DNA of 64,000 nucleotides from Craspedostauros australis (GCA_026770025.1 JAMXDE010000035.1:616141-680140); one strand, 5' to 3'; numbered from the stretch's first letter, positions 30,401-42,042 are shown. The notes: generated by a model not told the origin, from the letters alone. Program-made: numbers and translations.

Positions 30401-33400
30401 GATCACTCTTGTTCTTGAGAAAGAAACTCCAGCAGTGATCAGTGCAGTCGTCCACGATCAGGGTCCAGTAGCGTTTATCTCCGAAGCTTATGTGTTTAGT
30501 ATAACTAATGTCAATGAAGAACCGTTCGCCGCGGCGAGTAGCTCTTGGAATAGTTGCCTTCGGAATATTCTTCACTCTTGCGTTCGCGACCGCGCAGTCA
30601 CGACACACCGGCATCTCGCCGATGATTTTCCATCCGTACTGAGCGGCCGTCCGCTTCATGGTCTCGAGTGGCGCGTGGCCGAGCATTCGGTGCAGGTTCA
30701 CCGCGCTGATCTCCTTGGATGGATTCTTGACGATAGCTGTGCAAGCTTTGTCGTCGTCTGTTGGCATGATGGGATGCATCTGCACTCCCGTGATGAATCC
30801 GTTGGATGTGGGGAAGACTCGATCGAACACGATCTTCATTCCGGATCCGTTGATGATGTCCATCAGAATGCCATTGTTACCAAGTTGGTAACCGTTGTAC
30901 AGAGCCTTGTTCGTGGAGAAAAGGTTCACCGCCATTTTCGGTGTGTACTTCACGTCATCGAGCCGGATGATGTGGCCAGTGTTGTTTCGCTGTTTGACTT
31001 TCAAGCGAATGGATCCCATCTTGGGAGAATCCAGCTTCGTGCTGTCTCCCACTTGGACGAAGGACTTGATGTGCCGCACGTTGAAGAGAGCGGCGTCTGA
31101 ATTGACGATGTGACACGAAGCTCCGCTGTCGGCGAGCCAGGTGTCCTTGTTGACCTTGTCCTTGTACTTGGTGCTCAGCTCGTGGAGTTGCTCCACAGCT
31201 GCCGCAGCTATCTCGTCGTTGAAGCTGCCGTCATCATCGTCTTCGTGGACTCCATCTTCGTTGTATGGAGGATGATGATCTCCGTCATCCATGTCATCGG
31301 GTAGTTGCGCGTAGTCCGATGGAATCGTACTGTTCCGATGAGATCCTGTGGCTGGATCGTATGGATGGACCCGTGGTCGTTCGCGTAAGAGTACGCGCAT
31401 ACATCCCCCAAGGATGTAATGAAGATCCGTCTCTGGGATTGTCTCTGTCTCGGCTGCTTCCAGTATGCGATTGATCACAACTGAATTGGCGAGAATCTCT
31501 TCAATCGATCTGAAGTTCTCGGATAGGATGGATCCCATCATGTTGACCCATATCGGTCTGAGTACTCCTCGTTCGATTCCTGGGAACAGGCTCACTCCTG
31601 CTTCCATCACTGCATCGAAGATGAGTTGCTTCTGGATCACCAATGCTGTTTCTGTTGCATATGGGATGGTGTCATGGCGATGGAGGTAGTTGGACCTGTT
31701 GGGATCCTCGATTGGTGGGAAGTCGATATTCCCTGGGTACACGACACGCTCGTTTGGATTGAAGCTGTCGTCTGGATGATTGCCGTCCTCGGATTCGTCG
31801 CTGTCATCCTCGTCGAAGATGCCCGATCTGTTGTTCCCCGCCGCTGGAGGAGGAGGCGCCGCGCCGCGGTCCGCCTCATTGTCTTCGTCTGCGCCGTCCT
31901 CGTCGGCGTCGTCGTCATCGCTCATGGCCTCTTCGATGTCGCTATCGTTGGCCTCGTCGTCCATCTCAGCTTCGTCGCCGTATGAACCGATCAGGTCGTG
32001 CGCGTTGAAGCAGCATTCGTAGCTCACTTCGCGTCTTGGATCCACCTCGTGGATGATTGGCTCCTCGCTGAGCCACTCCGGGATGATCTCATCATCCTGT
32101 ACTTCGTCGTCACTCCCGACGTATTCGAAGTTATCGAAGAAGGAGTCTTCGATGTAGTCGTCGGACACCAACATGCAGAGCGGCATGTCCTTCGCAGAGA
32201 GTACCATCTCGTGCCCGCTCTTGTCGTGTCCTTCCGTAGCCGCGTTGGCTTGTTCGTTGTTCTTCTTCTCGTTGAACTTCTTCTTTCGACACTCCGCCTC
32301 GCGGTGTCCGAAGATGCCGCAGTAGTTGCACTTGCCCTTGAAGCCGCTTCCCTTGTTGCGCTTTCCGTTCATCTTGTTGTTGTTGTTGTTGTTTTTCTTG
32401 TTGTTCGGTTTCTTGCGTTCTGGGCAATCGGCGGATCTATGACCATACACGCCACAGTTGTGACAAGTACCCTTGAAGTTACCGGTGCTTGTGAAGCCGG
32501 TGTCGTTGCTCTTCGTGTTACTGTCTTGGAAGTCGTCGACGTATGCTTTGCCTCCTCTGTGGGTAGCGTATGCAGTACGGAGTACTCCTCTGATCGCGTT
32601 GATGGTAACCAGTTCCGGATTGAACGTGAGTTGGTGTTGGAAGTTCACGACGTGGGTTTTGTATTCCACGCTCACCGTGCTGAGAATCTGCATGATCATT
32701 TCCTCGTCTGTGATCTCGTACTTGACATCGTGGAGACGCGATCGTAGACTCTCGAGTTGTGTGATGTAGATGTCGGGGTCCGTGTCTCTCTTCATCTTTT
32801 CGTTGTTGAATTGGCGCTTGAGTTTGATCTTCGTCACCGCGTCGGATGGTCGGAACTTCTCCGCGAGAACGTTCCACGCTCCGTGTGCGTCTCCTTCGGG
32901 GTAGTCGACGGAGATGCATTGGTTGATGTATTGGATGGCTTGCTTGCCCTTTCCTTTCTCTGCATCCATCATGAGGATCAGATCGCTGAAGCAATCGCAT
33001 CCCAGCTCGTAGATCTCCTCCATCGCTTCCTTGTCTTCATCGGCGGCTGCCGCGATCTCGCTCACTGTTGGCACCTTGGTCTTGCCCAACATCACGTCTC
33101 TCGTCTTCTGTGCACGAGCGTATGCCTTCGCTTGGGACTCCCATGCGCTGTAGTCTTCCTGTTCACCGCTGAACATCGGCGCCTTGATGCGTCGCTTGTT
33201 CACGTTGGCTGATGTCGCCATGTTGATTCGTTGTTTCGTCGTTGGTGCGCTCGCGCCCTTGATTTCCGTCTGTTTCTGTGTTGTCGATTCTTCGATTTTC
33301 GCCTGTTGTTGCGTGGAGATTGTTTTCGTCACAAATTCTCCTCCTGGTGGTGTCTCACTTTTCCCACCCTGTTTGGCTGTGCGAATGCTCTTCGTCACAC

Positions 33401-33626
33401 CAGTCTCCTCTTGCTTGATCGCCTTGAGAATCCTCTTCTCCTCGCGATGTAGTCTTGCAGACCGTTCTTCTTCGGTCTCGTCGATCGCGCTTGCGTCTGC
33501 GCTTGATAGGACAGTAGCCGCGGCTGCTTCCTTCTCTTGTCGTGGTGGAGTCTCACTCGCACCTTCTTCTCTCTTGATAGCCGGATTGGACAGAGGGATG
33601 TCTTTCAGTTCCTCTTCCTCGCTCAT
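27462..33626 (-). CDS. Element D gag-pol polyprotein (Copia), intact
   Basis: 2,054 residues from ATG 33,626. Acidic N-terminus, then a gag core (about 140-370; KAPMFSGEQEDYSAW, ENF/NEKMKRDTDPDIYITQL). Two zinc knuckles: CHNCGVYGHRSADC near 386 and CNYCGIFGHREAEC near 430. A long acidic spacer (about 470-800) follows. Protease: TWLADSGASCHIVN near 828. Integrase core: FFIDISYTKH near 1,037, FRGDNSGENKS near 1,098 and NTPQQNGRVERKF. A second acidic Ser/Asp-rich linker follows. Reverse transcriptase: LVDVVTAFLHGDLDE and AIYVDDCFCCGD near 1,724. RNase H: LFCDSEYAGDKN near 1,902, SSSEAEYVAL and TSDGFTKNI. All catalytic residues are present. The length exceeds the usual 1,300-1,500 because of the acidic insertions. 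Confidence 0.97.
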   Translation of the reverse strand: MSEEEELKDIPLSNPAIKREEGASETPPRQEKEAAAATVLSSADASAIDETEEERSARLHREEKRILKAIKQEETGVTKSIRTAKQGGKSETPPGGEFVTKTISTQQQAKIEESTTQKQTEIKGASAPTTKQRINMATSANVNKRRIKAPMFSGEQEDYSAWESQAKAYARAQKTRDVMLGKTKVPTVSEIAAAADEDKEAMEEIYELGCDCFSDLILMMDAEKGKGKQAIQYINQCISVDYPEGDAHGAWNVLAEKFRPSDAVTKIKLKRQFNNEKMKRDTDPDIYITQLESLRSRLHDVKYEITDEEMIMQILSTVSVEYKTHVVNFQHQLTFNPELVTINAIRGVLRTAYATHRGGKAYVDDFQDSNTKSNDTGFTSTGNFKGTCHNCGVYGHRSADCPERKKPNNKKNNNNNNKMNGKRNKGSGFKGKCNYCGIFGHREAECRKKKFNEKKNNEQANAATEGHDKSGHEMVLSAKDMPLCMLVSDDYIEDSFFDNFEYVGSDDEVQDDEIIPEWLSEEPIIHEVDPRREVSYECCFNAHDLIGSYGDEAEMDDEANDSDIEEAMSDDDDADEDGADEDNEADRGAAPPPPAAGNNRSGIFDEDDSDESEDGNHPDDSFNPNERVVYPGNIDFPPIEDPNRSNYLHRHDTIPYATETALVIQKQLIFDAVMEAGVSLFPGIERGVLRPIWVNMMGSILSENFRSIEEILANSVVINRILEAAETETIPETDLHYILGGCMRVLLRERPRVHPYDPATGSHRNSTIPSDYAQLPDDMDDGDHHPPYNEDGVHEDDDDGSFNDEIAAAAVEQLHELSTKYKDKVNKDTWLADSGASCHIVNSDAALFNVRHIKSFVQVGDSTKLDSPKMGSIRLKVKQRNNTGHIIRLDDVKYTPKMAVNLFSTNKALYNGYQLGNNGILMDIINGSGMKIVFDRVFPTSNGFITGVQMHPIMPTDDDKACTAIVKNPSKEISAVNLHRMLGHAPLETMKRTAAQYGWKIIGEMPVCRDCAVANARVKNIPKATIPRATRRGERFFIDISYTKHISFGDKRYWTLIVDDCTDHCWSFFLKNKSDQPGYIKRFIQTIKSQTGDQQIIFRGDNSGENKSTEDILIDAGLNVKFEYTASNTPQQNGRVERKFAYLYTKIRSMLNGAQLDEEYRHGLWAAAASTATAIANITVAKNQKESPHRQFFGNDPPYADALRTFGEVGVVKTTYGGITAKLKNRGEEMVFIGYAHQHASGVYNMYRPSTKSLICSRDIKWLNQSYGQFRGWAPAPNISNETGTTDADGFTTIGRKGATPRTATRQTSEAKRVSFADSNRYYILSDSDDEDNEDDGVVTQLIQNDEEDRNESNHEDDEILPSGDEADDETGVTPPNTPARSTYDTPSRSPPSKPNKRDIARKERIRRHEARGRKGEANPKSTAGKSIPRALRELADFNERGRKEEGYESDPSSSEASDEFSDEMIDDSNNETTDDEEIENEDEEIEITHYSTTGLYGMNAIVTEKPAIDIGLSMQDENKEPEKHIEPTTFDGAFNHPDPIHRKGYRAAIKKEFDSMDTRKVYSKIKRDAIPRGRRCCKCKWVFKLKRDGTHRARLVACGYSQVAGVDFQEHYSPVIHDVTYRVMMVIMLIKKMDCALVDVVTAFLHGDLDEEIYMNCPNGMDHQPDEALTLHKPIYGLVQSARQWFKMLVSTLKNINFEQSAADPCLFYRKTNEGSMIVAIYVDDCFCCGDSKALETFLKDIQGSKFKVTIERGLGDYLSCNIELNHDKTRATLRQPHLIRHLIEEFGAKVEKMQRYGTPGTPGQIIVRPSEDNGLQKVGPEEHAEYRRGVGMLLFLIKHSRPDIANPVRELSKVLIGPTKAAMKEMYRIIKYVIDTKDYGLKIHPARPDDDGWDMELFCDSEYAGDKNTRISVGGFILYLCKVPILWRSKAQKAVTLSSSEAEYVALSEAAKEIFFVMQLLESVGVPVKTPIKVRVDNIGAIFIAKNPSTSQRSRHIDVRHHYVRNMVINKTIEIIFVKSEQNTSDGFTKNIKADLQREHEKSYLDTSRTFE

Positions 33627-33708
33627 TCAGCCTGTCGCTCTTGAATGATGTTCGTCTTCCTCGCACGATACGATTCGCGGGCTCGCCCTGATCTATCGTT
33701 TATAAACG

Positions 33709-34505
33709 TGTTGGCAAGTTCCGCTCACGGTAACCTACGATCGTGGAAGATGGTGTTGGTCGATAGTCGTTTGTTTGCTATTTCATTACGTTGGCACTCC
33801 GATACTCTCGGTGTCCGTTCGTTCTCTTGCCCGATGCTCTCGGCGCTTCAATCTGTTTCGTAGATTCGGTCTCCGACTATGAGTCGGTACGCGAGATCCT
33901 CTCTCTCTCGTTCCTCTCTGTATTCTCTCTCTCTCTCTCTCAACATCGTGTGCTCATGCTACACGATACTCCGTGTTCGATGCTTGCTCCGCATCCGAAA
34001 CTCCGTTCATTCAGTACTGGCTTCTACTCCATGAGTACTTACCATTTGAAGTTCACCTTCAGTATCCATGATCTTCATGGGTCATCGTATCTTCGCCTCC
34101 TGCTCTGACTTGGAGACAGCTGTCGACGTGGTGACATGTTGACATCCTGTTGACGTCAGTAGGCGTCCTTCTGCTCTCCAGATGTCACGTTCCATTGGTG
34201 ATGCAGTAGTCTGTCAGATGATATCGTCATCTGAGGTTTAGTTGGGAAGTACCTCGAGATTCTCTTGGTACCATTGATGGATGGACGGATGATCTTCTGA
34301 TTCTCTCAGAAATCGTTATTTGCAAATTTCCTCCAGAAATCTTGCCCCTTTTTGTGTGTTCCATTTCCCCTGTAATTCTGACGAATCACAGTATACTATC
34401 GACACGAGTATAGTTATACCGTCCAAGTGCGTATGAGAGAATAGCGGGTGAACGATGCACATATACACGTACATCTTGACATATACTCACATGTACATCT
34501 CGACA
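33709..34505 (-). repeat. 5' LTR of element D
   Basis: 797 bp, 4 bp longer than the 3' copy because of two extra CT units in a (CT)n run; otherwise no difference noticed. The first bases inside the element (minus) form the palindrome CGTTTATAAACG. Confidence 0.95.
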
Positions 34506-34511
34506 GTCTCC
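34506..34511. repeat. Target-site duplication of element D (right)
   Basis: GTCTCC, identical to 26,643-26,648. Confidence 0.9.
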
Positions 34512-37500
34512 GAACATCCAGGCAGGTCCGTCCAGCGGGATTCCCATTGCACGAAGAGTGAGGCGCATCGCAATCACTTGCTCTGTTGCTTGCCTTGCCG
34601 CGACGAATTCCGATCCATAGGTTGCAGTCTCGACTGTAGTCTGGCGCTTGCTGAACCATTCCATGGGTGTCTGGTTGAGCAGATGGAGAACACCAGTTGC
34701 AGATTTACCAGTCACTTTGCAGTGCATGAGATTGGCATCCACAAACGTCGTCATTCGAACTGCCTTGCCCTTGGGTGTTGGATCGTCGTCCGCGGTCTCC
34801 TCTTCGGCATCACCATACACAGAGTACATCCATTCATGATCAGGAACCTTGAAGAAACGCTCGTGATCTGGAATTCCCGTTCTGAACCTGATGGCGGCAT
34901 CAGAACGCTTTCGGAGGTATCCATACACACGTTTAGCACGGTCCATGTGACCAATCCTGGGTTGAGCTCTGAATCTAGACAAAGTCATCACAGCTGCAGC
35001 AATATCAAACCGTCCCAATGTGATGCACCATTGAAGGGCGCCAATGAGTGATTGGAACTGTCTGGTTTCTACAGGGTTTAGTTCGCGTGATGTGTCTAGC
35101 TCTGGGGCATCGTTGTGTTCCATGGGACTGGTGTAGGTCCGTGGAAGCTCCCCATGCACCTGTTCGTAATTCGCCAGCATCTGTTTGATGTAGGATTGCG
35201 GGCTCATAGTCAGGGTTCCGTCTTTGTCTCGGTCGAAGTCTGCGCCGAGGTGATACTTGATTGGTCCTACACCTTTCAACTTGTACTTGTACTTGTTGAT
35301 GAGCGTGTCGAAGAATGACTGTGGGTCTTCCATGACGGCCATCAGATCATCTACGTACACACAGATGTATTCCCAGCATCTACCAGCATCCCTCATCCAC
35401 ACATCCGGGTCAGCTTTGCACTGAAAGAACTTCATGTCGCGGAGTGTGTCGGCCAGAGACTCGTGGAATCGAGCACCAGATGTGCGCAGTCCATAGAGTG
35501 CTTTCACAATGATCATCATGTGACCAGCAAACTCTTGGAACTCAGGACCAGCTACAAAACAGATCTTTTCTTTTGTGTATGCTTCTAGATAGGCGTTACC
35601 AATGTCACCCACCATGGGCTTGAGGTTGTTGAGTTCTGCGGCCAGCAGCGCAATCCTGAATGATCTGAGATTGACTACTCCAGCATATGCCATATCTTTG
35701 CATGGATCCGTTAAGTGCCCTCCTGTTACGCATCTTGCCTTGTGCCGAAGATCGTGCTTCACGTCATACACCCAGAGGAGCTTGATCTGCTTGTATCCAT
35801 CTGGTTTCCGAGCGTTCTTTCCGAGATCCTTGAACGTGCCATATTCGTGGAGCTGATCCATTTCTTTTCTCTCAGCGTCTACCCACTTGGAGTTGCCGTT
35901 CTTCTCGTCAAGCTGGCGTGCTTCCTTTCCGTTGCGTGGAACTTGAACACCAAACTTGAAGATAGGACCTTGTGCACGAGCTTTGCGTTTACTAGCATTG
36001 ATGAGACGATTGAGTTTCTTCTTTCTCTTTGCTAGTTTACGGAATCGCTTCCAGCCAGGCAGACCGAGGAGGTTGTTGTCTGCGGCGTACTTCGCACAGG
36101 ATACAGGGTCATCTTTGGCGATCACATCCAGTGGTTCCATGGTCACACTGCCATCCTCCCATTGTACCTTCACATTGTAGGAGGAGCCATTGTACTTGCT
36201 GTGACTGGAGTGGAATGGGCCTTCGTGTCCGGTGATGGCTTTGAATACGCACATCTCCCCATCGCCGATCTCCTGTTCGTGCTGCTGTTCGATGATGTCA
36301 GCTAAATCCGTGTACGCGATGAGTTCTTCGGTGTCATCGTCGCCGTATGCAATCAGCATTTTGATGTTGTCATGGTTGGCTGCGTCTCCGTCCTTGATCT
36401 TGCGGATTACGCGAGCTCTCCACTTGAGTCCATCCTGTTGGTGGAGGAAGGTCAATCCGAGCAGCTCATCAGGACTGAATTTGGGGACTTTGACTACACC
36501 AGGATCTGATTCTCCGTGTGATGTGGCTACCAAGTCAGATAGTGCATGCACAACGGGTTGTCTAGGTTTAGGCGTGCTGTCACTATCGAAATCATCTGGA
36601 TTTACGGTTTCGCTAGCTTCGTCACCCACGTCACCCTCCTCCCCAGAAGCAGGCAGGGGGTAGTCCGCCCGAAGGTTTCGCGCGTCATCAGACACACGTC
36701 GGATGCTGGAGCGTGGCAACAGCCGTTGGGTTGCGTCATCTAGTACCCAGAACGTCAGTTCATCACCCTTGTGTTCGCATGGTCCAGCCCAGCGTCCACG
36801 CCGTTCCTGCGTGGTACCTGGGAAGGCAGCGTCCCCGACCTTGTAGTACACTGGCTCCCACCAGTGGAAGCTGAGGTACTTGCTCACATCGGGACGTTGG
36901 CCAGTGGCGGCTTGGATGGGCGTGATGTGGCCAGCCGTGGACTGCGACAGATGGTTGAGCAGTCCCACGACATACAGGGTGCAGATGAGCCAGAACCTGG
37001 CAGGAGTGCCAGTTCTGTCCATGATGCCGTTGGTGGTGCGCTTCACATCCTGGATGCGTCGCTCGACAGGATTCTGATGTTGGTGGTGTGGTTCGGACTG
37101 GTGGTCTGCAATGCAGTACTGTCGGAGGATGTCCTTCATCTTACCTCCGAGTTGCGCCGTGGCATTGTCGGACATCAACACGTCCATGGCACCATGCTCC
37201 CGAATGAAGTCTTGGACAACGTGGGGAACATGGGACTCGCTTGCCAGAGGGTACGCCGCTGTGAGGCGCGTGTTGGATCCTACAAACACCTGTACCATGG
37301 TACATCCACCGTGTCCGGGAACTCCATCATGATGAGCAGGCGTGTCGGAGAACAACGTGTCCATGGAAACAACATCGTGTAGTCGGTTGACATTGGCTGC
37401 GGGGAATCTAGACTTATAGTGCTTACGCATGGGATAACGCTCAGACATGCGATACCACTGGGTAGTACATGCAAGAGTGTCACGCACGCGGTCTGCTGGA

Positions 37501-39731
37501 ATCCACCCGAAGTACGGCCGTAGCGCATGGAAATTGGGCGCTTTACCCACAATGTTGCGTGGCCCAGCCTTGGTCGCCTTCTCCCCATCCCCGAGCGTCG
37601 CAGCGGATTGAACGTACTGAACGCACTTGGAGATGGTGATGTCGATGTCGTCGTCTTCGCCGCGTTCGGTTGCGGGAATGTTGTCCAGATCAGCCTCCCC
37701 GTCCAGGACAGATGGGTCCCATTCTTGGTCGGAGGTGAAGAACACGTGTGGCAGATCGTCTAGCTCCGCCTGAGTTGGCTTGTGCATATCCATGTATGCG
37801 AGGCCTTGACGCACGGTGAGCGGGATGATGAATCCGTCTGGCGTGACGATGGTTTGCCGACCGCCAGGGAGGTTCTTTGGTCGCTCATTGACATCCAATC
37901 CAAACGCCGCGAGTTGGTTGGCAGAATGGATGGTGCGCCCTTTCCCGTAGTTGGCGTACTGATGGAACCAACCGATCACCGGCCCTGAGGTGGTCTGGAT
38001 GACAGCGGTGGCGGTGACCAGCGCCAGATCCTTGATCTCTGCGTCGCCGATTCCAGAGACATCAGCACGGTTGGACGTGGACTCCATCACCAGCATGTCA
38101 TCGCCAACGAGACCGCCGTTCGCACCTCCATCCACTAATGCGCCTTGCACAGTCACGTTCGTGTTGTTGAACTTGTACGATACGTTTGTGTGAGACAGGG
38201 TGTAGGTGCGACCGTCAATGACGAGGGTGGTCGGCGGGCTCCCGGACGCGCTAGACATGGCACTGGATAGCATACGGTTGATTGCTGTTCCAACGGTAGA
38301 ACTAGATTCGTTATTGTTACTACCTTTGTCGTTGGTCTGGGTGTCCTGTTGGTCGTTCTGGTTGGATGTGGATCCACTGCGGTTGGTGTTGTTGGCGGAA
38401 CGCCTAGGCTTGTCCTTCTTACCACGTCCAGACTTGGCTCGCCGGGCTTGGAGGAAGTCGCTGCGTTGCTTGTCAGTCAGCTTTTGGAACTCCTCTCGCG
38501 GCAGCCGTTCTCGTGTCTCCTTGCTGTAGTCCTTGTTCGGCTTCCAGAGGTTAGGTCCGTCGTCCTTATCCTTCCCACGTTGCTTGCGCTGATCAGTGTT
38601 GTTGACTTGCCGTGGCGTCTTCGGCTTGTTGGCGTCGTGACCATCGAGTTGGACGGCGTACGACCGAACGAGCTCCACGAGAGTGTCGAACTCCATGGTG
38701 GTCGCGGTCTTGCCGGGTGAGTAGGCCAGGATAGCGGTCTGCAGGTAGTCAGTCTGGAAGATAGACTGGTACAGAGCCTTGTCGGCCTCGATGGCGTTGG
38801 TCAACCACTCCTTCTTCGTCGCGTCGTCGATCGGATCATCACGCAAAGCCTCAAGTTCGTGCACCTTGTGTTGCCACAGGTCCAGGAACTGCTCACGGGT
38901 CTTGCGCCACTGCTTGTCCAGCTTGAACTTGATGATCTCGTCTCGGATGCGTCGGATGGTGTTGACGGCGGTGGCACCGGTGGTGTACTCGCGGACCAGC
39001 ATGCAGTAGACGGCTTGTCCATCACAGATCGATTCGTACGGAGTGACACACTTCCTACTCTTCGTGGTCTGCAGGTTGGATACAAACACGTTGAACAGGA
39101 AGGTGGACTGCACTTTGAAGAGCTCGGCTTGTTCATCGGGTGGGGTGTAGTCAACATCGAGAACATTTGAGATGCCATGAGCAGCAGCAGTGGCACGCAG
39201 ACGACGATGGAATGTAGCGAAGTATTTATCATCAGACAACTTGGGATAGTCGCTAATGTTACGCTTGATGCTACGGTTGAACTCTGCGGCGAGGTCGCGT
39301 CCGGTCTTCTCCGTTGGGTCGGTCTTCGTTGGTTCGAAGGGGAATGCGCTGGTGGCTGTGTCAGGCATGGCGGTTGAGGATGCGGGCGATGGTGTGAACG
39401 TCCGGGCGACATACTCCATGTATGAAGCTGGGTTGAGTTCCCGCCATGTCTCTACAGTGGGACTAGGTTGAACACTGAACCAGCCAATGGCATTGGAGAA
39501 TTTCCGGATTGCTACCTTAGACAGTTGGGCTACGTAGTCGGGTTCCGGATCAGATCGCGCGATGGTGGCGTTCATGTCAAGCATGTCTTCGCGATGAAGC
39601 GAAGCGAAATCCATGATGGTTCGGATCTCTTCGGTATGCAAGATAAGCCATTCGGTAGACGAGTCGTCATATCCGAGAACGCTGAGGACGTGCGCCAGGA
39701 TGGTGTCGTTGATTGGGATTGCGTTGGACAT
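34512..39731 (-). CDS. Element C gag-pol polyprotein, interrupted near its end by element D
   Basis: Starts at ATG 39,731. Gag about 1-520 (GYDDSSTEWLILHTEEIRT; hydrophilic Q/N/S linker; no CCHC knuckle). Protease DGGANGGLVGDD near 533. Integrase MDTLFSD, LMSDNATAQLGG, NPVERRIQD at about 790-890. Between integrase and RT lie two small beta-rich segments (LTFLHQQDGLKWRARV; VKVQWEDGSVTMEPLD). RT with VYVDDLMAVME near 1,459. RNase H from about 1,660 (FVDANLMHCK) to the insertion point at GPAWMFGD. Downstream codons up to 34,386 are read from element D's LTR and are not part of the protein. This copy lacks the 10-bp duplication that breaks element B. Confidence 0.95.
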
Positions 39732-41318
39732 TGTGTAGCTGGGTGTTGCGAGGACGTGGTCGTTGGTCCAATTTGTTATTATTATCGGACGAGTATTTTC
39801 CCGCAGCTCCCAGGAAAGTGGTCACACTTGGAAATGACTGCGCCGTCCGCTGTGATGTCGAAGTGTTCGCCGGGATGTGACGGTGGATTTCTGCGCTTGT
39901 CGGAATTCGTCGGGAATGGAAGTGGTGCCGGATGCAAAGCGCCAGTGATGGCGAAGGCGTCAGCGGGAACGTGATGTCACGAGTGGACTGCCGTTGATCC
40001 GTGCGTGATGTCTCGAATTGTGACTGACCGACGGATGGAAGGCCAGACGGGACCGTGTGAATTTCCCGACCGATGAATGCGAAGATGACCGTGCTTAACC
40101 CGAGGCGAAGGATGACCGATGGAAAAACGTCAGTCAGGACCGTGTGAATTTCCCGTTTGGGCGATGTGTTGGCGCGCGACCCGAAGTCGGATGAATGACT
40201 GGAATGGCGAAGGAGTTGTGAGCCGGTGATGACGCGCCAGTGATTGTACGAACTGAAGGAATTCGTAGCCAATCAGAAGGTGGACTGAGCGCAAATGGGC
40301 GTTGTTGATGGAATTGTTGTCGGTTTGTTAGTCTTGAAAAACGATGAAACGTCGCGGATGGATTGCGCGTTGGATGGCCCTTGCCCGTTCGGATTTCGTC
40401 TCCCCGAACGCTGTATTCTTGCGCTTGTTCAGCTGTGCTCCACCAGGATGTGGTGCACCTTTGGTTTCACCCAGTTGGACCTTCGATCCAATCCGTGCCT
40501 CCTTTGAGTGCCACGGATCAGCTTGCTATACGTGTTTTAGATCTGGCAGCAGCTTGCCCGATGTACCTGATACGAACAGGGTTTTGCACGCTAATGAGCG
40601 CGGTGCCCCCCAGGTGCCAGCAGTCGCTTTAATTCACCTGGTTCCACCACTCGCGTTTTCGTCCAGCGTATACCTGCCTTCCGGTGTCGTTAGACTCACT
40701 TGTGTGATATTGCTATCAACACAATGCTAGCTTTACGGGTTGCATCCGCGGTATCTCTACCGATCACGTTTCTTCCCCAGTCAAGGGCAGACGCTAGTCT
40801 GGTTAGCAGTTATCTCTGCGTCCCTTTTGGACGTTAACCGATCTCAAGTACGGCTTAGACTTAGTGTTAACGACTGACCAGGTCGCGACAACTCACGGGG
40901 AGATTGCCGATAGGTTTCAGAGGGCCTTTCCGCTCCAAGTTTTTACGTGTGTCTTGCTTCACGGGCTTTCACCTTTGTCGATGCTGACCAGGCCAAGTGT
41001 TTACGTGTGTCTTGCTTCACGGGCTTTTATACCTTTGTCTTTTAGCTGACCAGCTATCGTAAGTAACGCAGTGGTGCGGAACTTGGTTTGTTGAGGAAAA
41101 TTACTCCGCCTGCGATATTCGCAACAGCGGGTGAGCCTTTCTGCACTTTAGCAGGGCAAAGCGGGTGTGGCGGCACGTAGCAATCTGCACACACGAGCAA
41201 TTGGTCCGTCGTCACGGACGCGTTGGGCCTTTCTTGGGCCGGAATCAAGGGAAGGGGACAGCGTGATGTCACCAGGACATGCGCAGCACTTCAGTATCCG
41301 TTCACTCTCACGATAGAT
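39732..41318 (-). other. Long 5' leader of element C
   Basis: About 1.6 kb, homologous to 9,780-11,367 of element B and containing the same repeated GACAAAGGT/AAGCCCGTGAAGCAAG and GGGAAATTCACACGGTCC segments. No gene seen. Confidence 0.5.
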
Positions 41319-41335
41319 GCTTGCGACTGTTAATC
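41319..41335 (-). other. Primer-binding site of element C
   Basis: GATTAACAGTCGCAAGC on the minus strand directly after the 5' LTR, identical to element B; complementary to a tRNA-Asn(GUU)-like anticodon arm. Confidence 0.55.
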
Positions 41336-42042
41336 TGATAATCAGCAATTACACACAGGAAAAGAGCACCAAACACTGCACTTACTACGCCGCCAGGGTG
41401 ATCAATCCGTCAGGTGGAGTTGGAGATGTTTGGTGTTTGTTGTTGTTCTAATAGGTTGTGTTCAATTGATGATTGAGTTGGATTATGAGATGATGATCTC
41501 CTATTTCTAATGATGGTGCCTATTGCACGGTTTCTAACGTGCTGCTTGATTACCTCATGTTGTATCTCGCAGTCTTTCCTAAAACATTGCCCAAGATGGC
41601 ATGTTGATCTACACGATATCTCGTGTTATTCTCGCCTTTGGGTCTTTCTTCATCTCTGTCTGATCTTGTCTGCCTTGATCTCTGTTTGATTATATAAGGG
41701 TTGATCCGTCTACGTCGGCGAGGTGCATGCATCACCTCTGACGATGTTGTTCTGGATCCTAAATGTTGTTGCTACGTGCTCAATGATGCACTCGGCATGG
41801 CTAGACAGGTCAGCGTACCATGACTAAAACATAATCTCGATTCCGAGGATCACAATGACCGATCCTCTGATGTCATCGATGATGTCAGTGCCTACGTCAG
41901 ATTCGATGACAGTAGTGACTGAATCTCAATCGTGTATCAAGACTCATCCGACTATACTCTCAAATCGAGTCGAATCAGAAAATATTGAATCACGTTCTAG
42001 TCATGGGAGATGGGTACCTTAATTTCGATCTAGATGTTGATA
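41336..42042 (-). repeat. 5' LTR of element C
   Basis: 707-bp direct repeat of 25,677-26,384; followed on the plus strand by the TGCCC target duplication (42,043-42,047). Confidence 0.95.

Larger units (their letters stand above)
26649..34505 (-). mobile_element. Element D: Copia LTR retrotransposon inserted in element C
   Basis: A 7,857-bp element with TG...CA LTRs at 26,649-27,441 and 33,709-34,505. They appear identical except for two CT units in a (CT)n run, so the insertion is very recent. TSD GTCTCC. It contains one open gag-pol frame of 2,054 codons with two CCHC zinc knuckles and a DSGA protease, so it belongs to a different Copia lineage from A, B and C. All domains look intact. It lies in the same orientation as its host element C and as the ankyrin gene. 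Confidence 0.97.
25677..42042 (-). mobile_element. Element C: Copia-like LTR retrotransposon, host of element D
   Basis: LTRs at 25,677-26,384 (3') and 41,336-42,042 (5'), differing by about two positions, with TSD TGCCC. Without element D and its duplication the element is about 8.5 kb, matching element B. Leader, polyprotein, primer-binding site and polypurine tract are all homologous to B, but the LTR of C is a distinct subfamily. It sits inside an ankyrin-repeat gene in the same orientation as that gene. Before D inserted, the gag-pol frame was uninterrupted (1,819 codons), so C was probably active until recently. Confidence 0.95.

Noticed and set aside
33680-33708. tRNA-complementary primer-binding site of element D
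   Set aside because: The sequence after the 5' LTR is dominated by the palindrome CGTTTATAAACG and I could not match it to a tRNA with confidence.
34386-34511. C-terminal 40 or so codons of the element C frame
   Set aside because: They are read from the LTR of element D and from its target duplication, not from element C.
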